From Lactobacillus paragasseri (GTDB taxonomy: Bacteria > Bacillota > Bacilli > Lactobacillales > Lactobacillaceae): 64,000 bases of DNA. Below, in pieces: positions 40,951 to 48,161 of the stretch; positions within the stretch are counted from its first letter, which is position 1; each line of letters begins with the position of its first letter. The stretch is from assembly GCF_003584685.1 (NCBI RefSeq), contig NZ_AP018549.1, positions 682,001 through 746,000 on the forward strand, read 5' to 3'. The notes under the pieces were generated by a model. It did not search any database and was not told where the DNA came from. It saw nothing but the letters and a program-made list of their open reading frames with translations. The position numbers were made by a program, and so were the translations under genes.

Positions 40951-41799
40951 GTGAAAAAATTACTAGAAGGAAAAACTCCTGCAAATGAAATTACAGAAAA
41001 TTTGAAAAAAGAAATAAAAAATTTAAAAAATGACGGAATAAATCCAACTTTATGCGTAATAGAAGTTGGAGACGATCCTGCAAGTAAAATTTATTTGCGA
41101 GTTAAAAGAAATTTAGCAAAAAAAGTAGGTATCAATGAAGTTGGATTGCATTTTCCAGCTGATACTTCTCAAGCTGAACTTCTAGGAAAGATTAAGGAAC
41201 TTAATCAAGATCCAAATATTAATGGGATTATGGTTCAATTACCAGTTCCACCTCAAATTAATCCAAGAGCCATTTTTGAAACTATTGCTCCTGAAAAAGA
41301 TGCTGATGGATTTTCTCCACTTAACTTAGGTCGTCTTTGGGAAGGACAGAGTGATATTATTCCAGCGACAGTTCGTAGTATTTTAACATTGATTGATTAT
41401 TACGGAATTAAGATGGCCGGAAAGAACACAGTGATTATTGGTCGGAGCGTGATTGTTGGTAAGCCTTTGGCTGCAGTTTTACTTGAACGAGATGCAACTG
41501 TAACCATTGCTCATTCAAAGACTAATAATCTGGCAGACTTGACAAGAAACGCTGATGTAATCATTTCTGATGTAGGTAAAGCTCATTTAGTAACTGAAGA
41601 TATGGTAAAAGACGGTGCAGTTTTGATTGATGTTGGGATGAACCGTGAAAATGGCAAATTAATGGGTGATGTAGATTTCGATACAGTAGCCCCTAAGGCT
41701 GAAGCAATTACACCGGTTCCTGGAGGAGTTGGTCCGTTGACAGTTGCTAGTTTAATGAAACAAGCAGTAATTTTAACGAGGAAGCAGCATGGCAGATAA
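40951..41799 (+). CDS. folD: Bifunctional methylenetetrahydrofolate dehydrogenase/cyclohydrolase
   Basis: A 282-residue protein starting at GTG 40951, with GATGAGGTGATT upstream. The catalytic Lys motif (YLRVKRNLAKKVGI), 'GIMVQLPVP', 'PEKDADGF', 'GRSVIVGKPLAAVLL' and 'PVPGGVGPLTVASLMKQAV' are all FolD signatures. It interconverts methylene-, methenyl- and formyl-THF. It overlaps xseA by 11 bases and starts the long repair/isoprenoid operon. Confidence 0.97.
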   Translation: MKKLLEGKTPANEITENLKKEIKNLKNDGINPTLCVIEVGDDPASKIYLRVKRNLAKKVGINEVGLHFPADTSQAELLGKIKELNQDPNINGIMVQLPVPPQINPRAIFETIAPEKDADGFSPLNLGRLWEGQSDIIPATVRSILTLIDYYGIKMAGKNTVIIGRSVIVGKPLAAVLLERDATVTIAHSKTNNLADLTRNADVIISDVGKAHLVTEDMVKDGAVLIDVGMNRENGKLMGDVDFDTVAPKAEAITPVPGGVGPLTVASLMKQAVILTRKQHGR

Positions 41800-43159
41800 T
41801 CCAGTTTATCTTTCTGTGAGTGATTTAAATTTTTATATTTCACAAAAATTTAAAAATGATCCTTATCTACATAAGGTTTTTTTACAGGGAGAGTTATCTA
41901 ATTTTAGATTCAGGATGCATTCCCATCAATATTTTTCATTAAAGGACGATAAGTCTAAAATTAACGTAGTTATGTTTCGCTCCTTTTTTGAAAAATTAAA
42001 GTTTAAGCCTGAAGAGGGAATGAAAGTTTATGTAAGTGGTTATGTGGATGTTTATGGTCCGCAAGGCTCATACCAGTTTTACGCTCAAACTATGGAACCA
42101 GCCGGGTTAGGTGCTCTTTATGAACAACTAAGACAGCTACAAGAAAAACTTGAAAAAGAAGGCTTATTTAATGAAGATCATAAAAAGCGTTTGCCACTGT
42201 TTCCAGATCGTATTGCAGTTGTAACTAGTGCCTCTGGGGCAGTTATTCACGATATTATGGTTACAGCTAACCGAAGGTTTCCGCATGCTGAAATTGATCT
42301 CTATCCAGCTAAAGTTCAAGGAGATGAAGCAGCTGATACTATTGTTGCTTCTCTAAAGCAGATTCAAGCGCAGGGCGATAAGTATGATGTAGTTATTATT
42401 GGACGCGGTGGAGGATCATTAGAGGATCTGTGGCCTTTTAACGAAGAAAAGGTTGTACGTCAAATTTACGCAATGCAAATGCCAGTTATCAGTTCTGTGG
42501 GACATGAAACTGATACTACTTTAGCTGACCTAGTTGCAGATGCTCGTGCAGCAACTCCGACAGCTGCTGCAGAATATGCAACGCCAAATTTAGCTGATGT
42601 ATTAACTAAAATTGTACAATTACGCGCTCGGCTTTATGCAGCAATGCAGGCTAATATTCGTGCTAAACGTCAGATTTTAGATCGTCTGAGGAACGCTCCA
42701 GTTCTACAAGAGCCAACTAGAATTTATGATCAACAAATTCAACAAGTTGATATGCTTACTCATCGACTCAATCAAGCAATGTCTAACCAGCTTCAGCATG
42801 ATCGTTCAGGTGTACGTTTGCTTCAGGAACGGTTAAAGGCGCTTAATCCTGGTCGAAGACTAGAACAGCTAGAACGTGAACGAACTTTTATAGTTGCTAA
42901 TTTATTTTCAACAATGACAACTTATCTAAAAGATCAAAGAAATAAATTAAATCGAACCATGCAGCAGTTAGATGACATTAGCCCTTTGAAGACAATTAGT
43001 CGGGGCTACGTTTATACAACGGATCAGGAGGGAAATACAGTTACTTCTGTTGATAAGTTAGAAATTGATGAAAAATTAAAGTTACATTTCAAAGATGGTC
43101 AAGTACAAGTAAATGTAGAAAATATTCGGAGAGAAAAAGATGGCAACCAAGAAAAATAA
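41789..43159 (+). CDS. xseA: Exodeoxyribonuclease VII large subunit
   Basis: A 456-residue protein. It has an N-terminal OB fold (VFLQGELSNFRFRMHSHQYFSLKDD), the nuclease core with 'TSASGAVIHDI', 'GRGGGSLEDLWPFNEE' and 'SSVGHETDTTLADLVADARAATPTAAAE', then a long coiled coil (~280-400). With XseB it degrades single-stranded DNA from either end. It overlaps xseB by 20 bases. Confidence 0.97.
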   Translation: MADNPVYLSVSDLNFYISQKFKNDPYLHKVFLQGELSNFRFRMHSHQYFSLKDDKSKINVVMFRSFFEKLKFKPEEGMKVYVSGYVDVYGPQGSYQFYAQTMEPAGLGALYEQLRQLQEKLEKEGLFNEDHKKRLPLFPDRIAVVTSASGAVIHDIMVTANRRFPHAEIDLYPAKVQGDEAADTIVASLKQIQAQGDKYDVVIIGRGGGSLEDLWPFNEEKVVRQIYAMQMPVISSVGHETDTTLADLVADARAATPTAAAEYATPNLADVLTKIVQLRARLYAAMQANIRAKRQILDRLRNAPVLQEPTRIYDQQIQQVDMLTHRLNQAMSNQLQHDRSGVRLLQERLKALNPGRRLEQLERERTFIVANLFSTMTTYLKDQRNKLNRTMQQLDDISPLKTISRGYVYTTDQEGNTVTSVDKLEIDEKLKLHFKDGQVQVNVENIRREKDGNQEK

Positions 43160-43385
43160 TTTTGAAGAACAATTAAATGAATTACAAGAAATTGTCAATA
43201 AGCTTGAAAGTGGCAACGTTCCTCTTGAAGACGCTTTAAATGAATTTCAAGCTGGAGTTAAGTTGAGTCGTGAACTGGAAAAGAAACTTAATGATGCCGA
43301 GCAAACAGTTGCTAAGTTAGTTGATAAAGATGGAAACGAGAAGACGCTCGATCCCCAAAATGCGTCAGCTCCTGAGGAAGAATAA
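43140..43385 (+). CDS. xseB: Exodeoxyribonuclease VII small subunit
   Basis: An 81-residue protein with the standard 'NFEEQLNELQEIVNKLESGNVPLEDALNEFQ.G..L....EKKL' pattern and a short acidic tail. It binds several copies around XseA. ispA follows immediately. Confidence 0.97.
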   Translation: MATKKNNFEEQLNELQEIVNKLESGNVPLEDALNEFQAGVKLSRELEKKLNDAEQTVAKLVDKDGNEKTLDPQNASAPEEE

Positions 43386-44252
43386 ATGAATTTAAAAGAT
43401 TTTCAAAAAATATATACACCTCAAATTGATAAATTTTTAGAGGATCACTTAGCAAGTGAAGTTGATAATCCAATTTTTAGTAAAATTATGTCATATTCAG
43501 TCATGGCTGGTGGTAAGAGATTACGACCGCTTCTTTTCTTAGCAACACTTGAAACATTAAACTATAAAATTAGTGAATCAGAATTAAGAATCGCATGCGG
43601 AATTGAATTAATACATACTTATTCACTAATTCATGATGATTTACCAGCAATGGACAATGATGATTATCGCCGCGGAAAGCTTACCTCTCATAAGAAATGG
43701 GGAGAGGCTGAAGCTATTTTAGCTGGGGATGCCTTGCTTCCATTAGGAATTCAATGGATTACAGAAGGTAGTAATTCAGCGGCCTTGGCTATTATAATCT
43801 CACAAGCTGTTGGTCCAAACGGAATGGTAGGAGGACAATATCTTGATATTGATTCAACTAATAATGATTTAGTTAAAGAAAACGTCAAAGTTATTGATCA
43901 AATGGAGTGGTTAAAGACAGGTTGCTTAATTGAAGCTAGTGTTAAAATGGCAGCTGTTTATGCTGGTGCAAGCACTGATCAAGTTGATCGCCTAGATAAT
44001 TTTAGTAAACAGTTTGGTAGATCTTATCAAATTTATGATGATTTAGTTGACGTAGTTGAAACAGAGCAAGAAGCAGGTAAAGCTACGCACAAAGATGCAG
44101 ATGAAGGTAAAAACAATACCTTAACTTTACTTGGAATTGAAGCTAGTCGTAAGCAGCTTTTAAAAATGATTAAAACGGGAAAAGAAGCTGTAAAAATCTT
44201 TAAGCAGCCTTTGTTAGGCGATTTTTTTAATTTATATCAGAAGGTATTATAG
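43386..44252 (+). CDS. ispA: Polyprenyl (farnesyl/geranyl) diphosphate synthase
   Basis: A 288-residue prenyltransferase. The first Asp-rich motif is 'IHDDLPAMDNDDYRRG' and the second 'IYDDLVDVV'. 'GGKRLRPLLFLA' and 'GGQYLDI' are also typical. It condenses IPP with DMAPP/GPP to FPP for undecaprenyl phosphate. No dxs gene is present beside it, which fits the mevalonate route of lactobacilli. Confidence 0.95.
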   Translation: MNLKDFQKIYTPQIDKFLEDHLASEVDNPIFSKIMSYSVMAGGKRLRPLLFLATLETLNYKISESELRIACGIELIHTYSLIHDDLPAMDNDDYRRGKLTSHKKWGEAEAILAGDALLPLGIQWITEGSNSAALAIIISQAVGPNGMVGGQYLDIDSTNNDLVKENVKVIDQMEWLKTGCLIEASVKMAAVYAGASTDQVDRLDNFSKQFGRSYQIYDDLVDVVETEQEAGKATHKDADEGKNNTLTLLGIEASRKQLLKMIKTGKEAVKIFKQPLLGDFFNLYQKVL

Positions 44253-44255
44253 TAA

Positions 44256-45068
44256 ATGGCTAAAAAGCGTGCAGATGTTTTATTATTTGAACAAGGCCTT
44301 TTTAATTCTCGCAGTCAAGCGCAACGAGCTATTATGGCGGGCTTAGTTAATGACCATAATCATCAAAGAATTGACAAAAGTGGTGAAAAATTTCCTGAAG
44401 GTGAGATTTTTCATATTAAAGATGATGGCAAAAAATATGTTTCTCGTGGTGGATTTAAATTAGAAAAGGCTTTGCAAGTATTTAATATTAACTTGAAAGA
44501 TAAGATTTGTCTTGATATTGGTGCTTCAACGGGTGGATTTACTGATGTTGCCTTGCAAAATGGTGCTAAGTTAGTTTATGCCCTTGATGTTGGTTATAAT
44601 CAACTTGCTTGGAAATTACGCGACAACCCGCAAGTTATAGTTATGGAGAAACAAAATTTCCGCTATAGTAAGCCTGCTGATTTTACTGATGGGCTTCCTG
44701 ATTTTGCAATGACAGATGTGTCATTTATATCGTTAGATTTAATCATGCCGCCAATGTATGAAATTTTAAAAGATCAGTGTGATGCTGTTTGCTTAATTAA
44801 ACCCCAATTTGAAGCTGGTCCTGAAAATGTTGGCAAACATGGAATTGTTCATGATCATGATGTTCATGCTAATGTCATTAAGCATACAATGCAAATGGCT
44901 CAAAAGATTGGATTTAATATTCTTGGAGTAGATTATTCACCAATTAAGGGTGGCAAGGGAAATATTGAGTTTTTGATCCATTTAGGTAAAGATTTAGCAA
45001 ATCCTGGACAAGATTTGTGGCAAGGAAATCCAGCTGATGTGGTTCAACGTGCAGTTAGTGGCCTTTAG
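44256..45068 (+). CDS. tlyA: TlyA-family rRNA 2'-O-methyltransferase/S4-domain protein
   Basis: A 270-residue protein. Residues 1-60 are an S4 RNA-binding domain (KRADVLLFEQGLFNSRSQAQRAIMAGLV). Residues ~75-250 form a FtsJ-like methyltransferase with the SAM motif 'CLDIGASTGGFTDVALQNGA'. It belongs to the YqxC/TlyA family, which methylates rRNA in some bacteria and has been called hemolysin A. recN follows directly; the argR/ahrC gene that lies between these two in Bacillus is absent. Confidence 0.92.
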   Translation: MAKKRADVLLFEQGLFNSRSQAQRAIMAGLVNDHNHQRIDKSGEKFPEGEIFHIKDDGKKYVSRGGFKLEKALQVFNINLKDKICLDIGASTGGFTDVALQNGAKLVYALDVGYNQLAWKLRDNPQVIVMEKQNFRYSKPADFTDGLPDFAMTDVSFISLDLIMPPMYEILKDQCDAVCLIKPQFEAGPENVGKHGIVHDHDVHANVIKHTMQMAQKIGFNILGVDYSPIKGGKGNIEFLIHLGKDLANPGQDLWQGNPADVVQRAVSGL

Positions 45069-45077
45069 GTGAGAAAA

Positions 45078-46757
45078 ATGTTAGTTGAATTAGATATTAA
45101 AAACTTTGCGATTATTAAGACGCTTAAAGTTCGTTTTCAAGAAAAAATGACTGTTTTAATTGGAGAAACAGGTGCAGGAAAGTCAATTATTATTGATGCA
45201 GTTTCTCTTTTACTAGGAAGTCGAGCACAAAATGAAATGATTCGCTCTGGTGAAAAAAAAGCAGTCATCACGGGCTTATTTGTGCTGAGCGAGCAAAAAG
45301 AGTTAATTGAGAAATTATGTGAAAAATATGGTCTTCCATTTGAAGATGATCAATTAATAATTAGTCGAGAGTTAACGCATAAGGGTAGAAATGTAGTTAG
45401 AATTAATGGTCAGCTAACAACAATTAATGTACTACGAGAAATCGGTAGAAATCTGGTTGATATTCATGGCCAAAATGATCAACAAATTTTAATGGATCCA
45501 GATCGGCAAATTGACTTAATTGATAATTATGCCAAACCTAAGTTTAAGGATGAATTAGAAGATTATGCGGCTGATTTTGAAACATGGCGTCATCTTACTT
45601 CACAATTGCGTAAATTAAGAGAAGATGCGCAAGAAATTGCTCAGAAGCAAGATATTTTAGAATTTCAAAATAATGAACTTGAGAGTGCTGATTTAACTGA
45701 TCCAGATGAGGACGAAAAGTTAGAAGAAGAATTTAATGAATTAAATAATTATCAAAAAATTGCTGATACAGCCAATTATTTTATGCAATTATATGACGAT
45801 GACGAGCATGGTCTAGCTACTTTACTTGGGGATGCACAAAATGCAGCAGAAGATTTAAGCAATTATGGTAAGAAATTCGAAAATTTTGCTACTAGTTTTA
45901 ATGATGGCGTTTATTCGTTAAATGACGCTCGTAGTGAATTGTCTTCTCTAATGGATCAGATGGATTTTGATGAAGAGCGCTATCAATATGTTTCTAGCCG
46001 CTTAGATACTCTAAATACTCTTAAGAAAAAATATGGACCAACTCTAGAAGATGTTTTTAAATTTGCCCAGAAGGTTAAGAACGAACTTGGTAAATTTGAA
46101 ACTGGAGATTTGGACGAAGAAAAAATTCAAAAACAATTAGCTGATGTTGAAAATAAACTCAGCAGGAAGGCAAAAAGACTACATAAGCAAAGAGAACAAA
46201 CTGCTCGTGAGCTGGAGGAAAAGATAAAAAAAGAATTAGCTGATCTTTATATGGAAAAAGCTCGTTTTTCTATTCGAATTAATGAGACTGATTCTTTTAC
46301 AAAATTAGGAACAGATCAAGTGATTTTTATGATTGCGCCAAACCCTGGTGAGTCCTTGATGCCTTTAGTCAAGATAGTATCTGGCGGGGAGCAGTCACGC
46401 TTAATTTTAGCTTTAAAAGCGATCTTTAGTCGCGTAGAACCAGTTGGAACGATGATTTTTGACGAAATTGATACTGGTGTTTCTGGACGTGTTTCAGCAG
46501 CTATTGGTAAAAAAATGCATGCAATTGGTCAAGAAAAACAAGTTATTACGATAACTCACTCACCGCAAGTTGCTGCTGCTGGTGATCAACGATATTCTGT
46601 TGTAAAACAAGTTAAAGATGGAGCTACCTATACTCAAGTTGGACCTCTTACTCAAGAAGAAGCAATTACGGCAATTGCTCAAATGATGGCAGGCTCTGAT
46701 GTAACTGATGCTGCTAAAAGAAATGCTGCTGATTTGATGGAAAGCTTTAAAAAATAA
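45078..46757 (+). CDS. recN: DNA repair protein RecN
   Basis: ATG 45078, behind AGGTGAG, gives 559 residues; GTG 45069 has no ribosome site. The N-terminal Walker A is 'GETGAGKSIIIDAVSLLLGSRA'. A long coiled coil (~160-390) follows, then the C-terminal 'VSGGEQSRLILALKAIFSR' signature and Walker B 'TMIFDEIDTGVSG'. This SMC-like ATPase tethers DNA at double-strand breaks. It ends the folD operon. The small - strand SOS-like gene follows. Confidence 0.97.
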   Translation: MLVELDIKNFAIIKTLKVRFQEKMTVLIGETGAGKSIIIDAVSLLLGSRAQNEMIRSGEKKAVITGLFVLSEQKELIEKLCEKYGLPFEDDQLIISRELTHKGRNVVRINGQLTTINVLREIGRNLVDIHGQNDQQILMDPDRQIDLIDNYAKPKFKDELEDYAADFETWRHLTSQLRKLREDAQEIAQKQDILEFQNNELESADLTDPDEDEKLEEEFNELNNYQKIADTANYFMQLYDDDEHGLATLLGDAQNAAEDLSNYGKKFENFATSFNDGVYSLNDARSELSSLMDQMDFDEERYQYVSSRLDTLNTLKKKYGPTLEDVFKFAQKVKNELGKFETGDLDEEKIQKQLADVENKLSRKAKRLHKQREQTARELEEKIKKELADLYMEKARFSIRINETDSFTKLGTDQVIFMIAPNPGESLMPLVKIVSGGEQSRLILALKAIFSRVEPVGTMIFDEIDTGVSGRVSAAIGKKMHAIGQEKQVITITHSPQVAAAGDQRYSVVKQVKDGATYTQVGPLTQEEAITAIAQMMAGSDVTDAAKRNAADLMESFKK

Positions 46758-46818
46758 AATAAAGGACTTCTTGTAATGATGATTTAAAATTGCATCACTT
46801 TAAGAAGTCCTTTATTTT
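46756..46818. terminator. Bidirectional terminator of recN and the YolD-like gene
   Basis: Positions 46756-46772 and 46802-46818 pair in a 17-bp stem with an inner TGATG/CATCA stem. T tracts occur on both strands. Confidence 0.9.
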
Positions 46819-47111
46819 TATGCTGTTTCAACATTAAAGATATCATTTAAGTCAATAATTCTAATTATATTATTATCATAACTATCTAGTACAAAACGTC
46901 CAGCTGATGTTCGTTTAATTAGCTGTCCAATTTCCGTTTTTCCATTTTGGTAGGTGAGTAAGATGTATTCTTTATGAAAGAGCGCATGCTCTAAAATTCT
47001 AATAATTTTACCTGGATCTTGTGCAAAAGTAGTAAGCTTATTAATATTATAGTTAAAAAAGTAATTATAGATTTTTTTGCTATAATTATTAAGTGATTTC
47101 AATAAATTCAT
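46818..47111 (-). CDS. Small YolD-like protein, probably SOS-induced
   Basis: A 97-residue protein on the - strand. The first ~35 residues are Lys/Asn/Tyr-rich. The C-terminal part 'YILLTYQNGKTEIGQLIKRTSAGRFVLDSYDNNIIRIIDLNDIFNVE' follows the β-strand pattern of YolD-like proteins (hydrophobic strand, G-x-I, ..I.L.DI). YolD genes are often LexA-controlled beside Y-family polymerases. No polymerase gene is present here. The promoter is a near-consensus σA promoter containing one LexA-type box, with a second box just downstream. Family assignment is tentative; the regulation is well supported by sequence. Confidence 0.6.
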   Translation of the reverse strand: MNLLKSLNNYSKKIYNYFFNYNINKLTTFAQDPGKIIRILEHALFHKEYILLTYQNGKTEIGQLIKRTSAGRFVLDSYDNNIIRIIDLNDIFNVETA

Positions 47112-47131
47112 ATCTCATTCCTCGTATATCC

Positions 47132-47145
47132 CGAACTTGTGTTTG
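47132..47145 (-). promoter_or_regulatory. LexA-type box 1
   Basis: CGAACTTGTGTTTG fits CGAAC-N4-GTTYG and sits just downstream of the transcription start of the YolD-like gene. Confidence 0.7.
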
Positions 47146-47153
47146 CACTATGT

Positions 47154-47182
47154 ATTATACGAACAAATGTTTTTAATTGCAA
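47154..47182 (-). promoter_or_regulatory. Promoter of the YolD-like gene
   Basis: On the - strand TTGCAA, 17 bp, TATAAT (-10 at 47159-47154). LexA box 2 fills the spacer. Confidence 0.8.
47160..47173 (-). promoter_or_regulatory. LexA-type box 2
   Basis: CGAACAAATGTTTT matches the Gram-positive LexA half-sites (GAAC-N4-GTTT) and lies between the -35 and -10 boxes, 28 bp from box 1. Confidence 0.65.
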
Positions 47183-47270
47183 GCAGAATTTATATCTCTT
47201 TGCGAAACTCTTGAAATTGTTCGCTTTTTAGTGCAATATATTCTTGTTACTATAATTTTTAGGAGCAAAA

Positions 47271-47885
47271 ATGGCACATCAAGGTTTATTATTAGTTCTA
47301 TCTGGTCCTTCAGGTGTTGGTAAGGGGACCGTTAAAAGTGCAATGGTTAAGCAAAAAGCTTTTTCATTTGAATATTCTGTTTCAATGACGACTCGTAAGC
47401 CTCGTCCAGGTGAAGTTGATGGCAAGGATTACTATTTTGTTTCGGAAGATCGTTTTCAAGAGGCGATTAGAGATAACGAACTTTTGGAATATAATGAATA
47501 TGTAGGTAATCACTATGGCACTCCTCTTGCACCTGTTCAAAAGATGCTTAAAGAAGGCAAAGATGTTTTACTCGAAATTGATGTTAATGGAGCAAAACAA
47601 GTGCGTAAGTTGATGCCCGATGGTGTTTTTATCTTTTTAACACCACCAGATTTGCACGAATTAAAGCATCGAATTGTTAACCGCGGAACCGATTCTGATA
47701 AGGTAATTGCAATGAGAATGAAGCAGGCACGTAAAGAGATCTTAATGATGGAGGACTATGATTATGCTGTAGTTAATGATACTGTGGCTAATGCAGTTGA
47801 TCATATTAAATCTATTGTTGAAGCAGAACACGTGCGTGTACCGCGAGTAATTAATGATTATAGAAATATGGTTAAGGAGGATTAA
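47271..47885 (+). CDS. gmk: Guanylate kinase
   Basis: A 204-residue kinase with P-loop 'LSGPSGVGKGTV'. The GMP-binding motif 'SVSMTTRKPRPGEVDGKDYYFVSEDRF' is complete. It phosphorylates GMP to GDP. It opens the gmk-rpoZ-priA operon; a TATAAT at about 47247 (TTACTATAAT) probably belongs to its promoter. rpoZ follows after three bases. Confidence 0.98.
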   Translation: MAHQGLLLVLSGPSGVGKGTVKSAMVKQKAFSFEYSVSMTTRKPRPGEVDGKDYYFVSEDRFQEAIRDNELLEYNEYVGNHYGTPLAPVQKMLKEGKDVLLEIDVNGAKQVRKLMPDGVFIFLTPPDLHELKHRIVNRGTDSDKVIAMRMKQARKEILMMEDYDYAVVNDTVANAVDHIKSIVEAEHVRVPRVINDYRNMVKED

Positions 47886-47888
47886 CAG

Positions 47889-48107
47889 ATGAAAATTACA
47901 TATCCATCTATTGATAAATTGCTGTCACGAGTAAATTCTCGTTATTCTCTTTCAGTTTTAGCTGCTAAAAGAGCTCACGAAATTCAAGCCGGAGCACCGT
48001 TAGCTTTAAAGCATTATAAGTCTGACAAAGCAGTTGGCAAGGCGCTTGAAGAAATTGCTGCTGGTAAAGTTACAATTGATCCTGAGCATCGTGAAGATAT
48101 TGGCTAG
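47889..48107 (+). CDS. rpoZ: RNA polymerase omega subunit
   Basis: A 72-residue protein with the family opening '[31 protein letters not shown]' and a short '[18 protein letters not shown]' tail. It supports assembly of the β' subunit. Start ATG 47889 follows AAGGAGG. A hairpin follows before priA. Confidence 0.97.
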
Positions 48108-48115
48108 AATTTTTT

Positions 48116-48144
48116 CCTTCATTGTTAAGCAATGAAGGTTTTTT
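48116..48144 (+). terminator. Terminator-like hairpin between rpoZ and priA
   Basis: CCTTCATTG and CAATGAAGG form a 9-bp stem with a 5-nt loop, followed by six T residues. Only 18 bases remain before priA, so partial read-through is expected. Confidence 0.8.
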
Positions 48145-48161
48145 AGTAGGTGATAAGTTAG

